Source of the DNA: Zygnema cylindricum
Lineage: Eukaryota; Streptophyta; Zygnematophyceae; Zygnematales; Zygnemataceae
Reading direction: 5' to 3'
Assembly (NCBI GenBank): GCA_037447655.1
Contig: JBBHKE010001350.1
Span: 78,252-142,251, forward strand
Length of the DNA stretch: 64,000 nucleotides
Shown here: positions 35,501 through 47,239 of the stretch, in pieces
Layout of the letters: each line of letters opens with the position of its first letter
Numbering within the stretch: the first letter of the stretch is position 1
The notes under the pieces: model-generated
Told to the model about the DNA's origin: nothing
The model's database searches: none
Seen by the model: the letters and a program-made list of their open reading frames with translations, nothing else
Made by a program: the position numbers and the translations under genes

Positions 35501-38500
35501 AGATATCTTCCACATTACAAACTAGTCTCGGCAACTTAAAAGTGAGAGATTTTTTGTGTGAATTCAACTCGGAAAAACTATAGCGAGGAGAACTAAGTAT
35601 CACAGTTTGTTTGCCCTCGCAAATTGGATAAAATGAACGGTAACACCATGTCCATCATTCTTGTATGGACGAGAACAATTTTGCAAGGTTTGTTAGCAGA
35701 AGTGAAAAAGATTTGATGCTCTTACTTTTCCGTGTTTTAGATTCAGTAATGCTTTATACTGATCAGCAACAGTTGATGGATAGCACCAATCAACATACAC
35801 GTCAAAAATGTTGATGTCTGCCTGCAACCATCAAAATAGGTATCAGTTCCCTCATAATGAGACGTAATTTAACACACATATTGTTATTGAATATTATAAC
35901 ACACGTATGTCACCTATCATCTGAAGATTGAATAAATAACTTGCCAAATTTCCTAATGCAAATTTATTGATGCATGTTTGTAAAGTCATGCGATCATAAA
36001 TGCAATGAACCTTTTTGGTCTGTTGAAACAAATTCAGCATTAAATATCAAACTAGTACACCTCTATTATGCTACTCAGATGCAAGATTGTGGGCTTTTAT
36101 GAGCCTTTTATGTATGCAATCATCAATATTGGTTACTTCAAACTATACATCTACCAATCAAATTTTCAACAACAAGTCAACTAAAGTAGTTTCACTTAAG
36201 ACATAATCTCTAATCATTCATGAAGTTTCGCATTGTAAGGAAAGGAACAATGAAATAATTTTGAAAGAAAGAGTAAGAAAATCTGAAGTGCACCATTTCG
36301 GCATAAGCTTCTGTAAGATAAGTAAGGCAGTCGGATCCCGGCACGTCCTCCCAATAATCCTTCACACCACACTGCAATCAAAAATAGCCCTTATCATAAG
36401 ATAGAATTCAAGGATTATGGAAAACCAGTTAAATGTAGGATATTTTAGGTGGTGTTTCTCAGCAAATGACAATCTCCCTGCAACTTTTTGATCTACTAAA
36501 CACAAAAAACCACTACTTTGCAGAACAATCAGAACTGTCTGTTTCTTCATTTGCCCCCAGAATTGGAACCATCTCTTAACTGCCGCTCACATTTTTTGTA
36601 AGGTTCAGGTAAACTTCTCTAGAAATCAGAGCTCGAGAATACCAAAAGTCAACTTCACCACGATAATCTGTAGCCGGATCAGTCCAGGGATTTCCGACCG
36701 CAAAACCTTTGAAAGGAATGTAAGGGTCATTGGTGTCCATATTGTCCCAGATCTGCTTGGCAAGCGTTGGCAAATAGTGACCTGTAAAACAAGACAAGGC
36801 CATCATAAGCAAAGAAAAACACAAAAACTATTTTAATAAAGGGCACATATGAGCAGTGACTTATTTCCTTTTTTTTGGAAAAATAAGAAATCTGAGCCAG
36901 AAGTTGAGAAGTTGCCAGTAAAAAAACATTTTTTTTTTTAGCTTCATTCTTTGACTGATTTGTAAGCTCGCTTACCACCATATGATTCACCCGCAATAAA
37001 AAAATCTCGGCCCTGATAATGAGGAAATTTTCGCAGCCATCTCAATAAAAATTCTTGTGTGTCGATTGCTGCAAATACATAAGCAACAAAACAAGAATCA
37101 TTTTAGTTGCTATTGGTGGAAAAATGTTAAAGACTTTCAACATCAATGCAGGTCATATGAAAATGCATGGAAATCATAGTTTCGTGACTGGAATTGTACT
37201 TTTTGAATAACAAGGCCCTGTAAATTAGACACGCTATACATGAAACTGAGTGCATAGAATAAATACTGATTTGAGGCAATTCACAAGCTGTGAAGAAAAT
37301 AAAAGGAAAATGATATTACAATAAATTTTTACCTGTCTGCTTGTCTCCCATTACGTAATCAGATGACGTATTGGAATAAGAAAAGCCCACTCCAATTGGA
37401 GCCTCAAGATAAATGACATTTGATTCTGTGGCATCAACAAATGCGTCAATAAATGAGTCAATTAATAGCTCATTTGGTCAAGCATAATATTCAAAAAACA
37501 GCATTGATAAAAGCTGTTATGGTTTCGGCAACAAAAATACAGAAGTTGTTCAACATTGAAAACAAGCAAGCTTTAGGGGCAGCGGCAATGAGTTTTGAGA
37601 AGCAACTAACCTTTATTCCATGCATAGCTGTTTTTTATAAGACCATTGACTTTATCATTTGCAAAGAAAGGCCCATTTTCCGCAATAGCGCCCACTCCCA
37701 CAGAAGAACATCCGGGACCTATATCAGAGAGAAAAAAACAAGATGCTTAATATACTCTTACGCCTTAAAAAACGTGATAAATGACCGGAAAGAGGATAAA
37801 AATCTGAAAAATTCCCTAGCAGTACTTAATGTGAAATTTTCGCAAGCAAACGAACATTGTAAAACATAAAAATGTTCAAAATATCTCTTAAACCTCGTGC
37901 CTTTCACAACAGCAGCAATTTATTGCCTTAAAAATTTAAACCTCAGAAAACTTGAATGTAGACATACCTCCGTTCAACCATAAAGTGAGAGGCTTAGTCT
38001 CCGGAGAGATCTCGGCTTCAACAAACCAATAGAACAATGCCTTGCCATGATCTTCATCAATTGTTACATAACCAGCATACATCCTGGCATCATCAATTAA
38101 AAAAAAAAAAAAAAACCAAATGAGCAATGTGATTCAACCAGTAACTAAAACTTATTTTCAAAAACAGCATCTTCTAACAAATGGTCGAACATTTTATGAT
38201 AACGAAAATATAAAGTTTCACGCAAAAAAAAAATCAACTGAGATCCATGCAAAAGTTACATTTTTACAGAGTGTATGTTAAGCAATGTATACTGAATCCA
38301 GCACTAAACCGGAAAGTAGTCATACTGAGGACATCTATCGTGATTTAGAATTCAGAAAGATACATTTTTCAGACTGAAAATGAAACTACATTTGAAAAAA
38401 CAGTGCAAAAGAAAAAACTTTTGAACTAAAAACAAGGGTGGTGGTCTGGAAGGTAACTTTTGCAATCATTAGCGTCTCAATATGAAAATTGCAGGATAAC

Positions 38501-39120
38501 AGCAATTAAATACAAAAGTTATATTTCTTGAAAAAATAAGTATTTGAACGGGAAAACTAAAAAAAAAAAAACAAATAACATGTATCACTAATGCATTGCG
38601 TTCCAACACCAAATGAGATGCACAAATTTGAAGACATGTTTTCATTTTAAATAATACAACACTTCCATTCACATGCTCCACAAAAAGACAGAAATAATCA
38701 CAAGCAACCATCAGAATAAGCTTAACTGGAACGCTAAATAAGGATTATTTATTTTATCAAAACTATTATTTGCTCAGTGGTTAAAGGGAATTTCCATTCA
38801 GCTGGATAAGCTCATTATAATATATTAACATACATGAGAAAATGATTGAATATAAGCGACTCTCAAAGAGAATAATCACCAGCAGATTCTAGAAAAATAA
38901 CGATGCTATTATATAACATATACATGTGTGTGTGTGTATATATATATATACAAACATATACACAAAGATATTATTACACTTACTTAAACGCGGCGTTTGG
39001 TGCTCCAGGAAGACTTGATATTCTATCTTCTTCAAAGAGAGGCTTAGCAGAAACCCTAAAATAGCATGTTGAAACCAAAGAAGCCAAAACAAGAGCAAAG
39101 CCAACTAGCAACGAAACCAT
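32583..39120 (-). CDS. Serine carboxypeptidase-like protein (peptidase family S10), twelve exons
   Basis: Minus-strand exons: 39120-38984, 38083-37968, 37718-37611, 37425-37333, 37068-36976, 36781-36591, 36371-36294, 35821-35726, 35424-35243, 34787-34692, 33300-33183, 32771-32583. All junctions keep phase and give 498 residues, normal for S10. A hydrophobic signal peptide ([18 protein letters not shown]) implies entry into the secretory pathway. The core shows [13 protein letters not shown] (oxyanion region), GESYGGHYLP with Ser180 as nucleophile, [19 protein letters not shown] with the Asp, and [14 protein letters not shown] with His459. The family cleaves C-terminal residues from peptides or acts as an acyltransferase. 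The [17 protein letters not shown] form is closer to peptidase-like than to acyltransferase clades, but this is inferred. The exon 7 donor (ATG|GTGCAC) is weak. Promoter plus exon 1 recur at 44560. Confidence 0.93.
34821..34875 (+). repeat. TTTAATATC short tandem repeat in carboxypeptidase intron 9
   Basis: Four to five units of TTTAATATC with a TTTACTATC variant. Intron 9 lies between exons 9 and 10. Confidence 0.8.
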
Positions 39121-39202
39121 GTTGAGTTCGTTTCTTACTACTTTTTGATTGACAATCTGCAGCACTGTAGAAGGTCCTCGGAAAAAGTAATTGTATATCC
39201 TA

Positions 39203-39211
39203 CTATATATA
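39203..39211 (-). promoter_or_regulatory. TATA box of the carboxypeptidase gene
   Basis: TATATATAG on the minus strand, 83 bp upstream of the start codon. The same sequence is kept in the duplicated promoter at 44779-44787. Confidence 0.55.
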
Positions 39212-40750
39212 CAAAATTTCCGTAAAATATTAAAATAGAGTACTCGAAATGTCACATAACATGGCACGATATTATATTCCTTACGACCGCCGCTATCGAC
39301 AAAGACGCCGCCGTTTTTGGTATACGTGTAATTTTCCTACAATGACTTCATGAGGATGATGAACGATGATGCATTTAGGACTTACAGCATCATTTAGATT
39401 CGGAATGTTCCAGTTCGACAGAATCACAGAGCGAAATATGGTTCCAAATCAGAGCCGTACAGCGAATGCATGTACCTACGTGGATGCCACGTCTGCAGAA
39501 AAGCTTCTTTGCTGCGAGGAAAGTGGCTTTTGACAAATCTGTTTGGACAGATAAGACGATGACTATGAATAAGCTTCTATGTGTCGCTATGGAAGCTTTT
39601 CTGACGCGGACAAAAATCTCTAAGGAGATTAAAAGTACGAACTCTGTACTTTCTTTGTCTTATTGTAGAGACTGCGGCCCTTCGGGACACCTTCTGGTCA
39701 TTTATTGACTTTCCCAGTGGTCTGCCGATTTATGAACCGGCAATGTACGAATCGTACATTGACCACCATGTCCCGACAAATCATTGAAAGGATCTTGTGA
39801 AATTGCCCTGATGAGTCATAACCTAAAATGTACAACGAGCTCTTAGGGTCACGGTTGTCACGCAGCTGATGAGTTGGGAAAAGGAAAGAATTTGCGTTAA
39901 GTGCTTCGTCAGATTTTCTGCCCGTCTGCGTGTGCCATTTGTAAAGTATCTGTACGGAACCAATGAAACAGCTTTTGTTTTATTCTTCGGATCTCATGAG
40001 ATTGTTTGACTACGAGATGAGTTGCAACTAAAACGGTTTGTGATGTCACAACCAAGGGTAAAAAACGGATTCTATGTGGGCAGGCCCCTTTGTTTTGGGC
40101 AGCAGTGACGTATCGCTCGGCAGTTCTATTTTGTAGTTTTGTCAGGGGGTGTTTGGAGTTGCTAAATGGTGCTGAATTTCCTGATCAGTGAGAAAACGTA
40201 GAAACCGGAAAGGTACAAATTCTGCAACGCTGTCAGCACTTCAGACAATTTTTTTCGCTTTTTTTGTCTTCAGGTGAAGGTCTTTATGAGGCCGCTGACT
40301 ATTCTGGCGTCATATACACGTGGTAAAACCTTGTGGGGTGATCGGCAAAAGTAAGAAAATAGAAACTGCCACAAATACTGACGTGGCGCAAGGTTCCGTA
40401 CCACGTCATACTGAACAAGAGCAACCGGGGAGGAACACGTCTCTCTCTCTCTATTGCCACAACAGCAGTTTATGTGACGTGACAGGCTGTGCTTTGAGAG
40501 CTCTCATTAAGCGACAATCATGTTTCATTCATCGATGGTCTTACAATCGCGTTTTGGGAAATAAAATCTATTCTCCTTTTATTTAACTACGAACAATATA
40601 TAGTCGTCATACATCCAAAATTTTAAATAGAGTTAGGCCGTGTACCCATGTGCCGAAATGAAGCTATTTTTCTGTCGGCTTCGTCAAAAACTTAATGCCG
40701 TACCGCTTAAACTACAACCGTACGAAGAAAGTGAAAAATTGAAAGTATAA

Positions 40751-41421
40751 GGGTGCGTCTCCATGTGCCAAAGTAAGGGTTTTTTTCTGTCGTTTTCCTC
40801 TAAAACTTAGCGCCCTACCGCGTAAGTTTCAACCGTACAGAAATTATATAAAAAAGGAAAAGTACATTTTGCGTCATCATCAAATTTAGAATATGTATTA
40901 CATGTTGTCGTTTTGTGTTCATCGACCCACGGCCACGCCAAAAAACGTCATCTTCAAACTTTTCTTTTAAACACATGGGCGATGTGTTTTAAAACAAAGT
41001 ATTTTCTAAAAAAAAATAGGAACACGTATTCGGACATGTAATTTTTTTTCAAAATTTTCAAACGAATTCAAGCGACGGTGAAAAGTACAGTATTCGTTAT
41101 GTTTTGTTCGTTTCCGCCCATCAAAGTACACAATCTGTTTTGTCGCGTTTCGTTCAGTACAGATTTTTTCATTCTAGGGTTGAAAAGGTGAATGTCACAC
41201 AAAATTATGCGACGTTACTACTGATTTTGAACAACCCGGTGCGGCAAAAACAGATTGTAGACGTTGACAACCATCGCGGGCATTGTCAACGCATACAATC
41301 GTCACACCCTTAAGTAACATTTGTTTTTGTCAAACGTAGGGACACTTAAATCCGGGTCAGCCGGATCTGCGCTAAAAAACAAAGTAAGTTCGCTAAGTTT
41401 CAAGTACATGCAGGCGCACAC
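40751..41421 (+). mobile_element. PIF/Harbinger-like MITE with TAA target duplication
   Basis: Left end GGGTGCGTCTCCATGT and right end ACATGCAGGCGCACAC are imperfect inverted repeats, flanked by TAA at 40748-40750 and 41422-41424. Copy B has the single-TAA empty site at about 46400-46404. No transposase. A 3-bp TAA/TTA duplication is typical of PIF/Harbinger. Confidence 0.85.
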
Positions 41422-41455
41422 TAATTTGCATCGTGTGAAATCTTATAATGTACTA

Positions 41456-42017
41456 CACCGCCAATCGCTATTAGCGTAGAAGTTTCTTTAGCGTATAATA
41501 ATAATTACAATGGTGTACGCTAATTAAGAATTTGAAAATTTTGAAAAAAAAAATATACATTCTAATTGTTCAATAATGCTAATTTTGGTCTTTGAAAAAA
41601 ATAAATGTCGGTCGCAAACATGCTTACACTAATATAGGTACTTGTACAAAATCTGACAAATTGTACACAAATCGTACGTTCACACAGCTGAAACGTGGTT
41701 GTTGGACGAATATGTGGGAACGTGATATTTGATAGCCCGATTTCATCCCTTTTTTAGAGCGCATATTCTCATGCGTCCGCGGTTACAAAAACTCATTAAT
41801 AATACTTTTTCACTTAAAAAGGTACAATTTTGTACGGTCTGACACTGACCGCACACCACACTATTTAAACGACAACGTACTTTCGTTTTGTACGGTACTT
41901 GGAAAATAACCCTAAATGGCGTACAAAAAAAAATAGAATAAGCTACGCTAGTGGAGAATAAACAAAAAAGAATTGGGACGGAATTAGCGTACACTACGCT
42001 AATAGCGATTGGCGGTG
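41456..42017 (+). mobile_element. TA-target MITE, 562 bp
   Basis: CACCGCCAATCGCTATTAGCG and CGCTAATAGCGATTGGCGGTG ends. Flanking TA at 41454-41455 and 42018-42019 is single in the empty site of copy B (ATGTACTACATGTTG, 46426-46440). This proves a TA target duplication, as in Tc1/mariner-like elements. No transposase is encoded. Confidence 0.95.
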
Positions 42018-42190
42018 TACATGTTGTCGTGTTGTTGTTTTTAACTTACGGCCACGTCAAGAGACGTCACCATCATACTTTACCTTAAAACACATCGGAG
42101 ATTTAATTTAAATTAAAGTATCACCGCTTCACAAAGTTTGGAAACACCTTCGCACGTGTCATAAGTCTTCATAAATTTCAGACTATTTAA

Positions 42191-43138
42191 GGGTGTGCTC
42201 CCTGTGTTCAATTAAGGTTTTTCACGTCGTTTTCACAGAAAATGGGACTTCCAACGAGAAAATATTACGCCGTACGAAAAATGGGCAAAAACACAAGTAC
42301 ATTTCGCGTCATCTTGGAACTTGGGAGGTACGGCAATTTGGCGTTATTATGATTGCTACCCACTTCAAACTCATCTTCACATTTGTAATGGAATCAAATC
42401 GCGATTTGCTTTTAACCAAAATAACACCCTATTGACAAATAGAAAGCAGGTATTGCACGCGTGAAACGTCTTCGAAATTTTTTGAACGAGGGAGAGTACA
42501 CGCTATTTTTTTTCCATGCTCGTCACTCGCATGTACGTACAAAAATGACAAGCATGTACGGAAAAAAAATTCGTTGGGGTCTCGGACCTCCACTTTTATT
42601 CATGGGTCCTTTGCAAAAATTTTCAACGTCCTCGTCTCTCCCTATCCTTTTCGTTCGACCGCTCCTCTTTCTCTTATCTCTAAATGAAATGCAGCAATAA
42701 CAGTATCAAATGAAAGATATATTTTTTTCCTTTTTCTTTATTTTTTTGGTCTCATTTTGATGGCATATCAAATTATGAATTGTAAGAAAAAGAAATCGAG
42801 AAGCCATGGCGGAAAGTTGACGTGTTGATGACGTCATGAGGTAGCATGACTTCGCAAGGTAGCATGACATATACAATGTCACGAAAAACTCGACGTATAC
42901 AACCGTCGCCGTTTTTGTAGAGGTCACTAATTTTAGGTAGTTCCGTAGTCAATCTAAATTTTGTTTCGTACTATCGTATGTTGTCGCATATTTTGTAGAC
43001 GTCTACAACTGTCACATATTTGAAGTAATGAAGGCGCAAGTAATGATTGACATAGGAACACTTTGAAAAGTAGACCGTAAGATATGCGCTAAAATCCAAA
43101 GTAACGTTTCAATGTTTTGGTTACATGGGAACACGCCC
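42191..43138 (+). mobile_element. PIF/Harbinger-like MITE, 948 bp
   Basis: Left GGGTGTGCTCCCTGTG, right CATGGGAACACGCCC. Flanks TTAA (left) and TTA (right) surround it, while copy B has the uninterrupted ACTATTTAAGACGACG at about 47043-47058. No long reading frame of its own is recognised. Confidence 0.85.
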
Positions 43139-43293
43139 TTAGACGACGACTAAAAGTAAACGATTTGTTTTGTTTTGTCCGTTGGAGTCCAGTACGAATT
43201 TGTTTTGCAAGGGTCTCAATATTGCGATGCCATTTCATGTCGATCGTACGGTAGACGCGACGGCAAATACATCTTCTTCAACCATGAATGGTA

Positions 43294-43510
43294 CAGTGTG
43301 AATCGCTATTAATGTTAATGTTTTTTTCGTATGTAAAAACATGATTTCTTCGTACACACATGTCGGATTTTGGATTTGACGGTTGCGATTGAAAGGTAAG
43401 ATTCTCAACTTCCAATTGGCCGTCTTAAATTGAAAATCGGACAAGTGTGTACGGAGAAAATAAGTTTTAAGTGGCAAAAAAAAGAATAAAAATAATAGCG
43501 ATACACGGTG
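43294..43510 (+). mobile_element. TA-target MITE
   Basis: CAGTGTGAATCGCTATTAATG and AATAATAGCGATACACGGTG ends, flanked by TA at 43292-43293 and 43511-43512. The interior resembles the copy at 19492-19706. In copy B a different MITE of the family occupies the same TA (47203-47204). Confidence 0.85.
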
Positions 43511-43512
43511 TA

Positions 43513-44450
43513 CAGGCTATATTCCTGTACGTCTATGATGTCATGCAAAGACATGCAACGTCACAATAAATCACAAAAATTAAGGTGCGCCAAACACAAA
43601 TTGTAGACGTTGACAACCGACACACATGCATTGTCGAGGTATACATTCGTCACAGACTTAAGTAACGATTTAGTTTTCAAGCATTGAGGACTTTTAGGGC
43701 ATGTCCCCATGTAATTGTTGTTGTTTTGGAAAGCTTTAGTCCTCTCTATGCCTCGAGTGTGAGGGAGAGAGAGTTTCACGACTTAGCATATGTTTGGTTG
43801 TAATTTCGTTTCATTACACACCAGAATTGATGTTCCACTAGATCGGTAGGGAGTACAGTATACACTCCCGAGACACAAGTCACTACAAGAAAGAAGACAC
43901 TCCAGAATATCCGATTGTTTGTGCATAGATACACTTGAGGACAAAATGGCACATGGAGATTTGTCTACGGTGCCAAATGTGATATGTACGCGGCTGAGGG
44001 AGACCCCCGACAAACGCTGGTCCGTGTGAACCACATACACGACAAATGACGTGGCATATAGAATCCTACTCCTTTGTAAATATCTAGTTAAGTAGATTTT
44101 TGTCTTTGTGTGGTTAGTTGATTAGTAAAGGAATACTTTGGTATGACGTACCTTGTTCGGTTCGAGCCGTAGGTACTTATTATACGGCTGTTATGCCTCT
44201 GTACGTTCACCAGCATAGGCTTCAGTTTATATTAGTAGGACTTAGATAACTTTGAAGGTATGAACATTTTGTAGTCAAAAACTGTACCGCCTGTTTTTGG
44301 CATTTTCATCTGTGGATATCTCACAGATCCGTTGGCAAAATTACTTGTAATTTTGTGTGTGTGTGTGTGTGTTTATCCTGATATTATCTACTTTGTGGTA
44401 GATTTGTAGAGCTATTGTGTCTCTGGTTTGGGTTTTATCAACTGTTGAAG
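43513..44450. other. Gene-free stretch between duplication copies
   Basis: Contains MITE-like sequence up to TTTTAGGGCATGTCCCCATG near 43700, a (GT)n microsatellite at 44355-44371, and no gene. Ends in ten N (44451-44460), 88 bp before copy B begins. Confidence 0.5.
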
Positions 44451-44460
44451 NNNNNNNNNN
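44451..44460. other. Assembly gap (10 N)
   Basis: Placeholder gap just before the second copy of the duplication. Confidence 0.95.
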
Positions 44461-44559
44461 TACATGCTAGGCATGTAACTGCTAAGTTTTTAACCGTCTG
44501 GTGACCCTTTCAGTTATTTACTGGTCTTCCACAGGGCTTCCCGGCGTCATTACACTTAC

Positions 44560-44696
44560 TTAAACGCGGCGTTTGGTGCTCCAGGAAGACTTGATATTCT
44601 ATCTTCTTCAAAGAGAGGCTTAGCAGAAACCCTAAAATGGCATGTTGAAACCAAAGAAGCCAAAACAAGAGCAAAACTAACTAGCAACGAAACCAT
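44560..44696 (-). pseudogene. Duplicated first exon of the serine carboxypeptidase (signal peptide only)
   Basis: A 137-nt exon with intact ATG, signal peptide ([18 protein letters not shown]) and splice donor, plus the TATA box at 44779-44787. It differs from the functional exon by few bases (Gly7 to Ser, Tyr to His in the STC(Y/H)FR stretch). Homology stops about 11 bp past the splice donor; no further carboxypeptidase exon follows before the gap. It cannot make the enzyme unless assembly has lost the rest. It could express a secreted leader fused to whatever lies downstream. Confidence 0.85.
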
Positions 44697-46446
44697 GTTG
44701 AGTTCGTTTCTTAGTACTTTTTGATTGACAATCTGCAGTACTGTAGAAGGTCCTCGGAGAAAGTGAATGTATATCCTACTATATATACAAATTTCCGTAA
44801 AATAGTAAAATACAGTACTCGAAATGACACATAACATGGCACGATATTATATTCCTTACGACCGCCGCTATCGACAAAGAAGCCGCCGTTTTTGGTATAC
44901 GTGTAATTTTCCTACAATGACTTCATAAGGATTATGAATGATGATGCATTTAGGACTTACAGGCTTACAGCATCATTTAGATTCGGAATGTTCCAAGTTC
45001 GGCAGAATCACAAAAGGACAAAATATGGTTTCGAGTTGGGGTCGTACAGTGCATGATGCATGTACCTACGTGGATGCCACGTCGGTAGGAAAAGCTCCTT
45101 TGCTGCGAGGAAAGTGGCTTTTGACAAATCTGTTTGGACAGATAAGACGATGACTATGAGTAAGCTTCTATGTGTCGCTATGTAAACTTTTCTGACGCGG
45201 ACAAGAATCTCTAAGGAGATTAAAAGTACGAACTCTGTACTTTATTTGTCTTATTTAGAGACTGCGGCCCTTCGGGACACCTTCTGGTCATTTATTGACT
45301 TTCCCAGTGGTCTGCCAATTTTTGAATCGTCAATGTACGGATCGTACATTGACGACAGTACCCCGTCCCGACAAATCAGTGAAAGGATCTTGTGAAATTG
45401 CCCTGATGAGTCATAACCTAAAATGTACGACGAGCACTTAGGCTCACGGTTGTCACGCAGCTGATGAGTGGAAAAGGAAAGAATTGGCGTTAAGTGCTTC
45501 GTCAGATTTTCTGCCCGTCTGCGTGTGCCATTTGTACATTATTTGTACGGAACCAATAAAACAGCTTTTGTTTTATTCTTCGGATCTCATGAGGAGATTG
45601 TTTGACTACGAGATGAGTTGCAACTAAAACGGTTTGTGATGTCACAACCAGTGGTAAAAAACGGGTTCTATGTGGGCAAGGCCCTGTTTTGGGCAGCAGT
45701 GACGTAGGAAGGTGCGCAAATTACTAAGTTTTGAACGAGCGCTTTGTCGTATCGCTCGGCAATTTTATTTTGTCGTTTTGTCGGGGGGTGTAAGGAGTTG
45801 CTATTTGGTGCTGAATTTCCTGATCAGTGAGAAAACGTAGAAACCGGAAAGGTACAAATTTTGCATCGCTGTCAGCACTTCAGACAATTTTTTTCGCTTT
45901 TTTTGTCTTCAGGTGAAGGTCTTTATGAGGCCGCTGACTATTCTGGCGTCAGATACACGTGGTAAAATCTTGTTGGGCGATCGGCAAAAGTAAGAAAAAA
46001 GAAACTGCCACAAAGACTGACGTGGCGCAAGGTTTCGTACAACGTCATACTGAACAAGAGCAACCGGGGAGGAACACGTCTCTCTCTCTATAGCCTATCG
46101 TAAATTGCCACAACAGCAGTTTATGTGACGTGACAGGCTGTGCTTTGAAAGTTTGCATTAAACGACTATCATGTTTCGTACTTTGATGGTCTTACCATCG
46201 CGTTTTTGGAAATAAAATATATTTCTCCTTTTATTTAACGACGAACAATATATGGTCGTCCTACATCCAACAATTTAAATAGAGTTAGGCCGTGTGCCCA
46301 TGTGCCGAATGAAGCTATTTTTCGATCGGTTTCGTCAAAAACTTAATGCCGTACCGCTTAAACTACAACCGTACAAAGAGAGTGAAAAATTGAAAGCATA
46401 ATTTGCGTCATGTGAAATCTTAGAATGTACTACATGTTGTCGTGTT

Positions 46447-46642
46447 TAGTGTTGGGTATCGAGGACCTTTTTTCCGATATTCGATATATATATCGAATTT
46501 CAGGTACACGATAATCGATATATCGCTTCGATATATAGAAAACCAAATCATCGCGATATATCGGCGATATATCGCCAATATATCGTATCGCCAATATATC
46601 GAACCATAAAAAAAAGGAAAATTTCCATATTTTTTTCAAACC

Positions 46643-46711
<69 letters not shown>

Positions 46712-46887
46712 CTAATATCCGTACGATTTTCCGAACACTGACTGTACGGACACCCATTTTTTGCGATATATATCGCGATAATTTATGTTGGTCCAGGTAC
46801 GATATATCGAGGAATCTGCTCGATCAATATTCCATATATCGAATATCGAAATTATCGCGATATGAATTTACCCGATACCCAACACTA
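46447..46887 (+). mobile_element. hAT-like MITE with 8-bp target duplication
   Basis: Ends TAGTGTTGGGTATCG and CGATACCCAACACTA are inverted repeats. GTCGTGTT flanks both sides (46439-46446 and 46888-46895) and is single in copy A (42024-42031), giving an 8-bp target duplication as in hAT elements. The interior is full of CGATATAT palindromes and has a C36-TC-G30 block at its centre. No transposase. Confidence 0.93.
46644..46711 (+). repeat. C36/G30 homopolymer inverted repeat
   Basis: Thirty-six C, then TC, then thirty G: a perfect GC hairpin at the centre of the hAT-like MITE, also able to form G-quadruplex/i-motif structures. Confidence 0.9.
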
Positions 46888-47204
46888 GTCGTGTTGTTGT
46901 TTTTAACTTACGGCCACGTCAAGAGACGTCACCATCATACTTTACCTTAAAACACATCGGAGATTTAATTTAAATTAAAGTATCACCGCTTCACAAAGTT
47001 TGGAAACACCTTCGCACGTGTCATAAGTCTTCATAAATTTCAGACTATTTAAGACGACGACTAAAAGTAAACGATTTGTTTTGTTTTGTCCGTTGGAGTC
47101 CAGTACGGATTTGTTTTGCAAGGGTCTCAATATTGCGATGCCATTTCATGTCGATCGTACGGTAGACGCGACGGCAAATACATCTTCTTCAACCATGAAT
47201 GGTA

Positions 47205-47223
47205 CACCGCCAATCGCTATTAG
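47205..47223 (+). mobile_element. Left end of a TA-target MITE that hosts the nested elements
   Basis: CACCGCCAATCGCTATTAG after TA, then broken by the hAT-like element at 47224. The interior appears to resume at 55832 (AGTAAAGGAATAAATAGCG, AATTAACGC) and after 56545 (TAATTCGG). Its right terminal repeat is not found. Confidence 0.75.
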
Positions 47224-47239
47224 TAGTGTTGGGTATCGA

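Larger units (their letters stand above)
38975..43293. repeat. Direct duplication, copy A (promoter, exon 1 and upstream DNA)
   Basis: 38975-40750 aligns almost base for base with 44549-46404. Alignment then resumes in short blocks (41425-41453, 42020-42190, 43142-43293) that match 46405-46446 and 46896-47204. The blocks in A are separated by three insertions absent from copy B (40751-41421, 41456-42017, 42191-43138). Confidence 0.9.
44549..47204. repeat. Direct duplication, copy B
   Basis: Aligns with copy A from ATTACACTTACTTAAACGCG (44549) to AACCATGAATGGTA (47204), with only scattered differences and small indels. It is interrupted by a hAT-like MITE (46447-46887). It begins near an assembly gap, so it could be a real duplication or an unmerged second haplotype. 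Confidence 0.9.

Noticed and set aside
39466-39708. An 80-codon frame upstream of the carboxypeptidase
   Set aside because: The collinear frame in the duplicate (44938-45153) differs in phase and length, so it is not under coding constraint.
46548-46757. Minus-strand frame with poly-Pro/poly-Gly
   Set aside because: Translation of the C36/G30 homopolymer inside a MITE.
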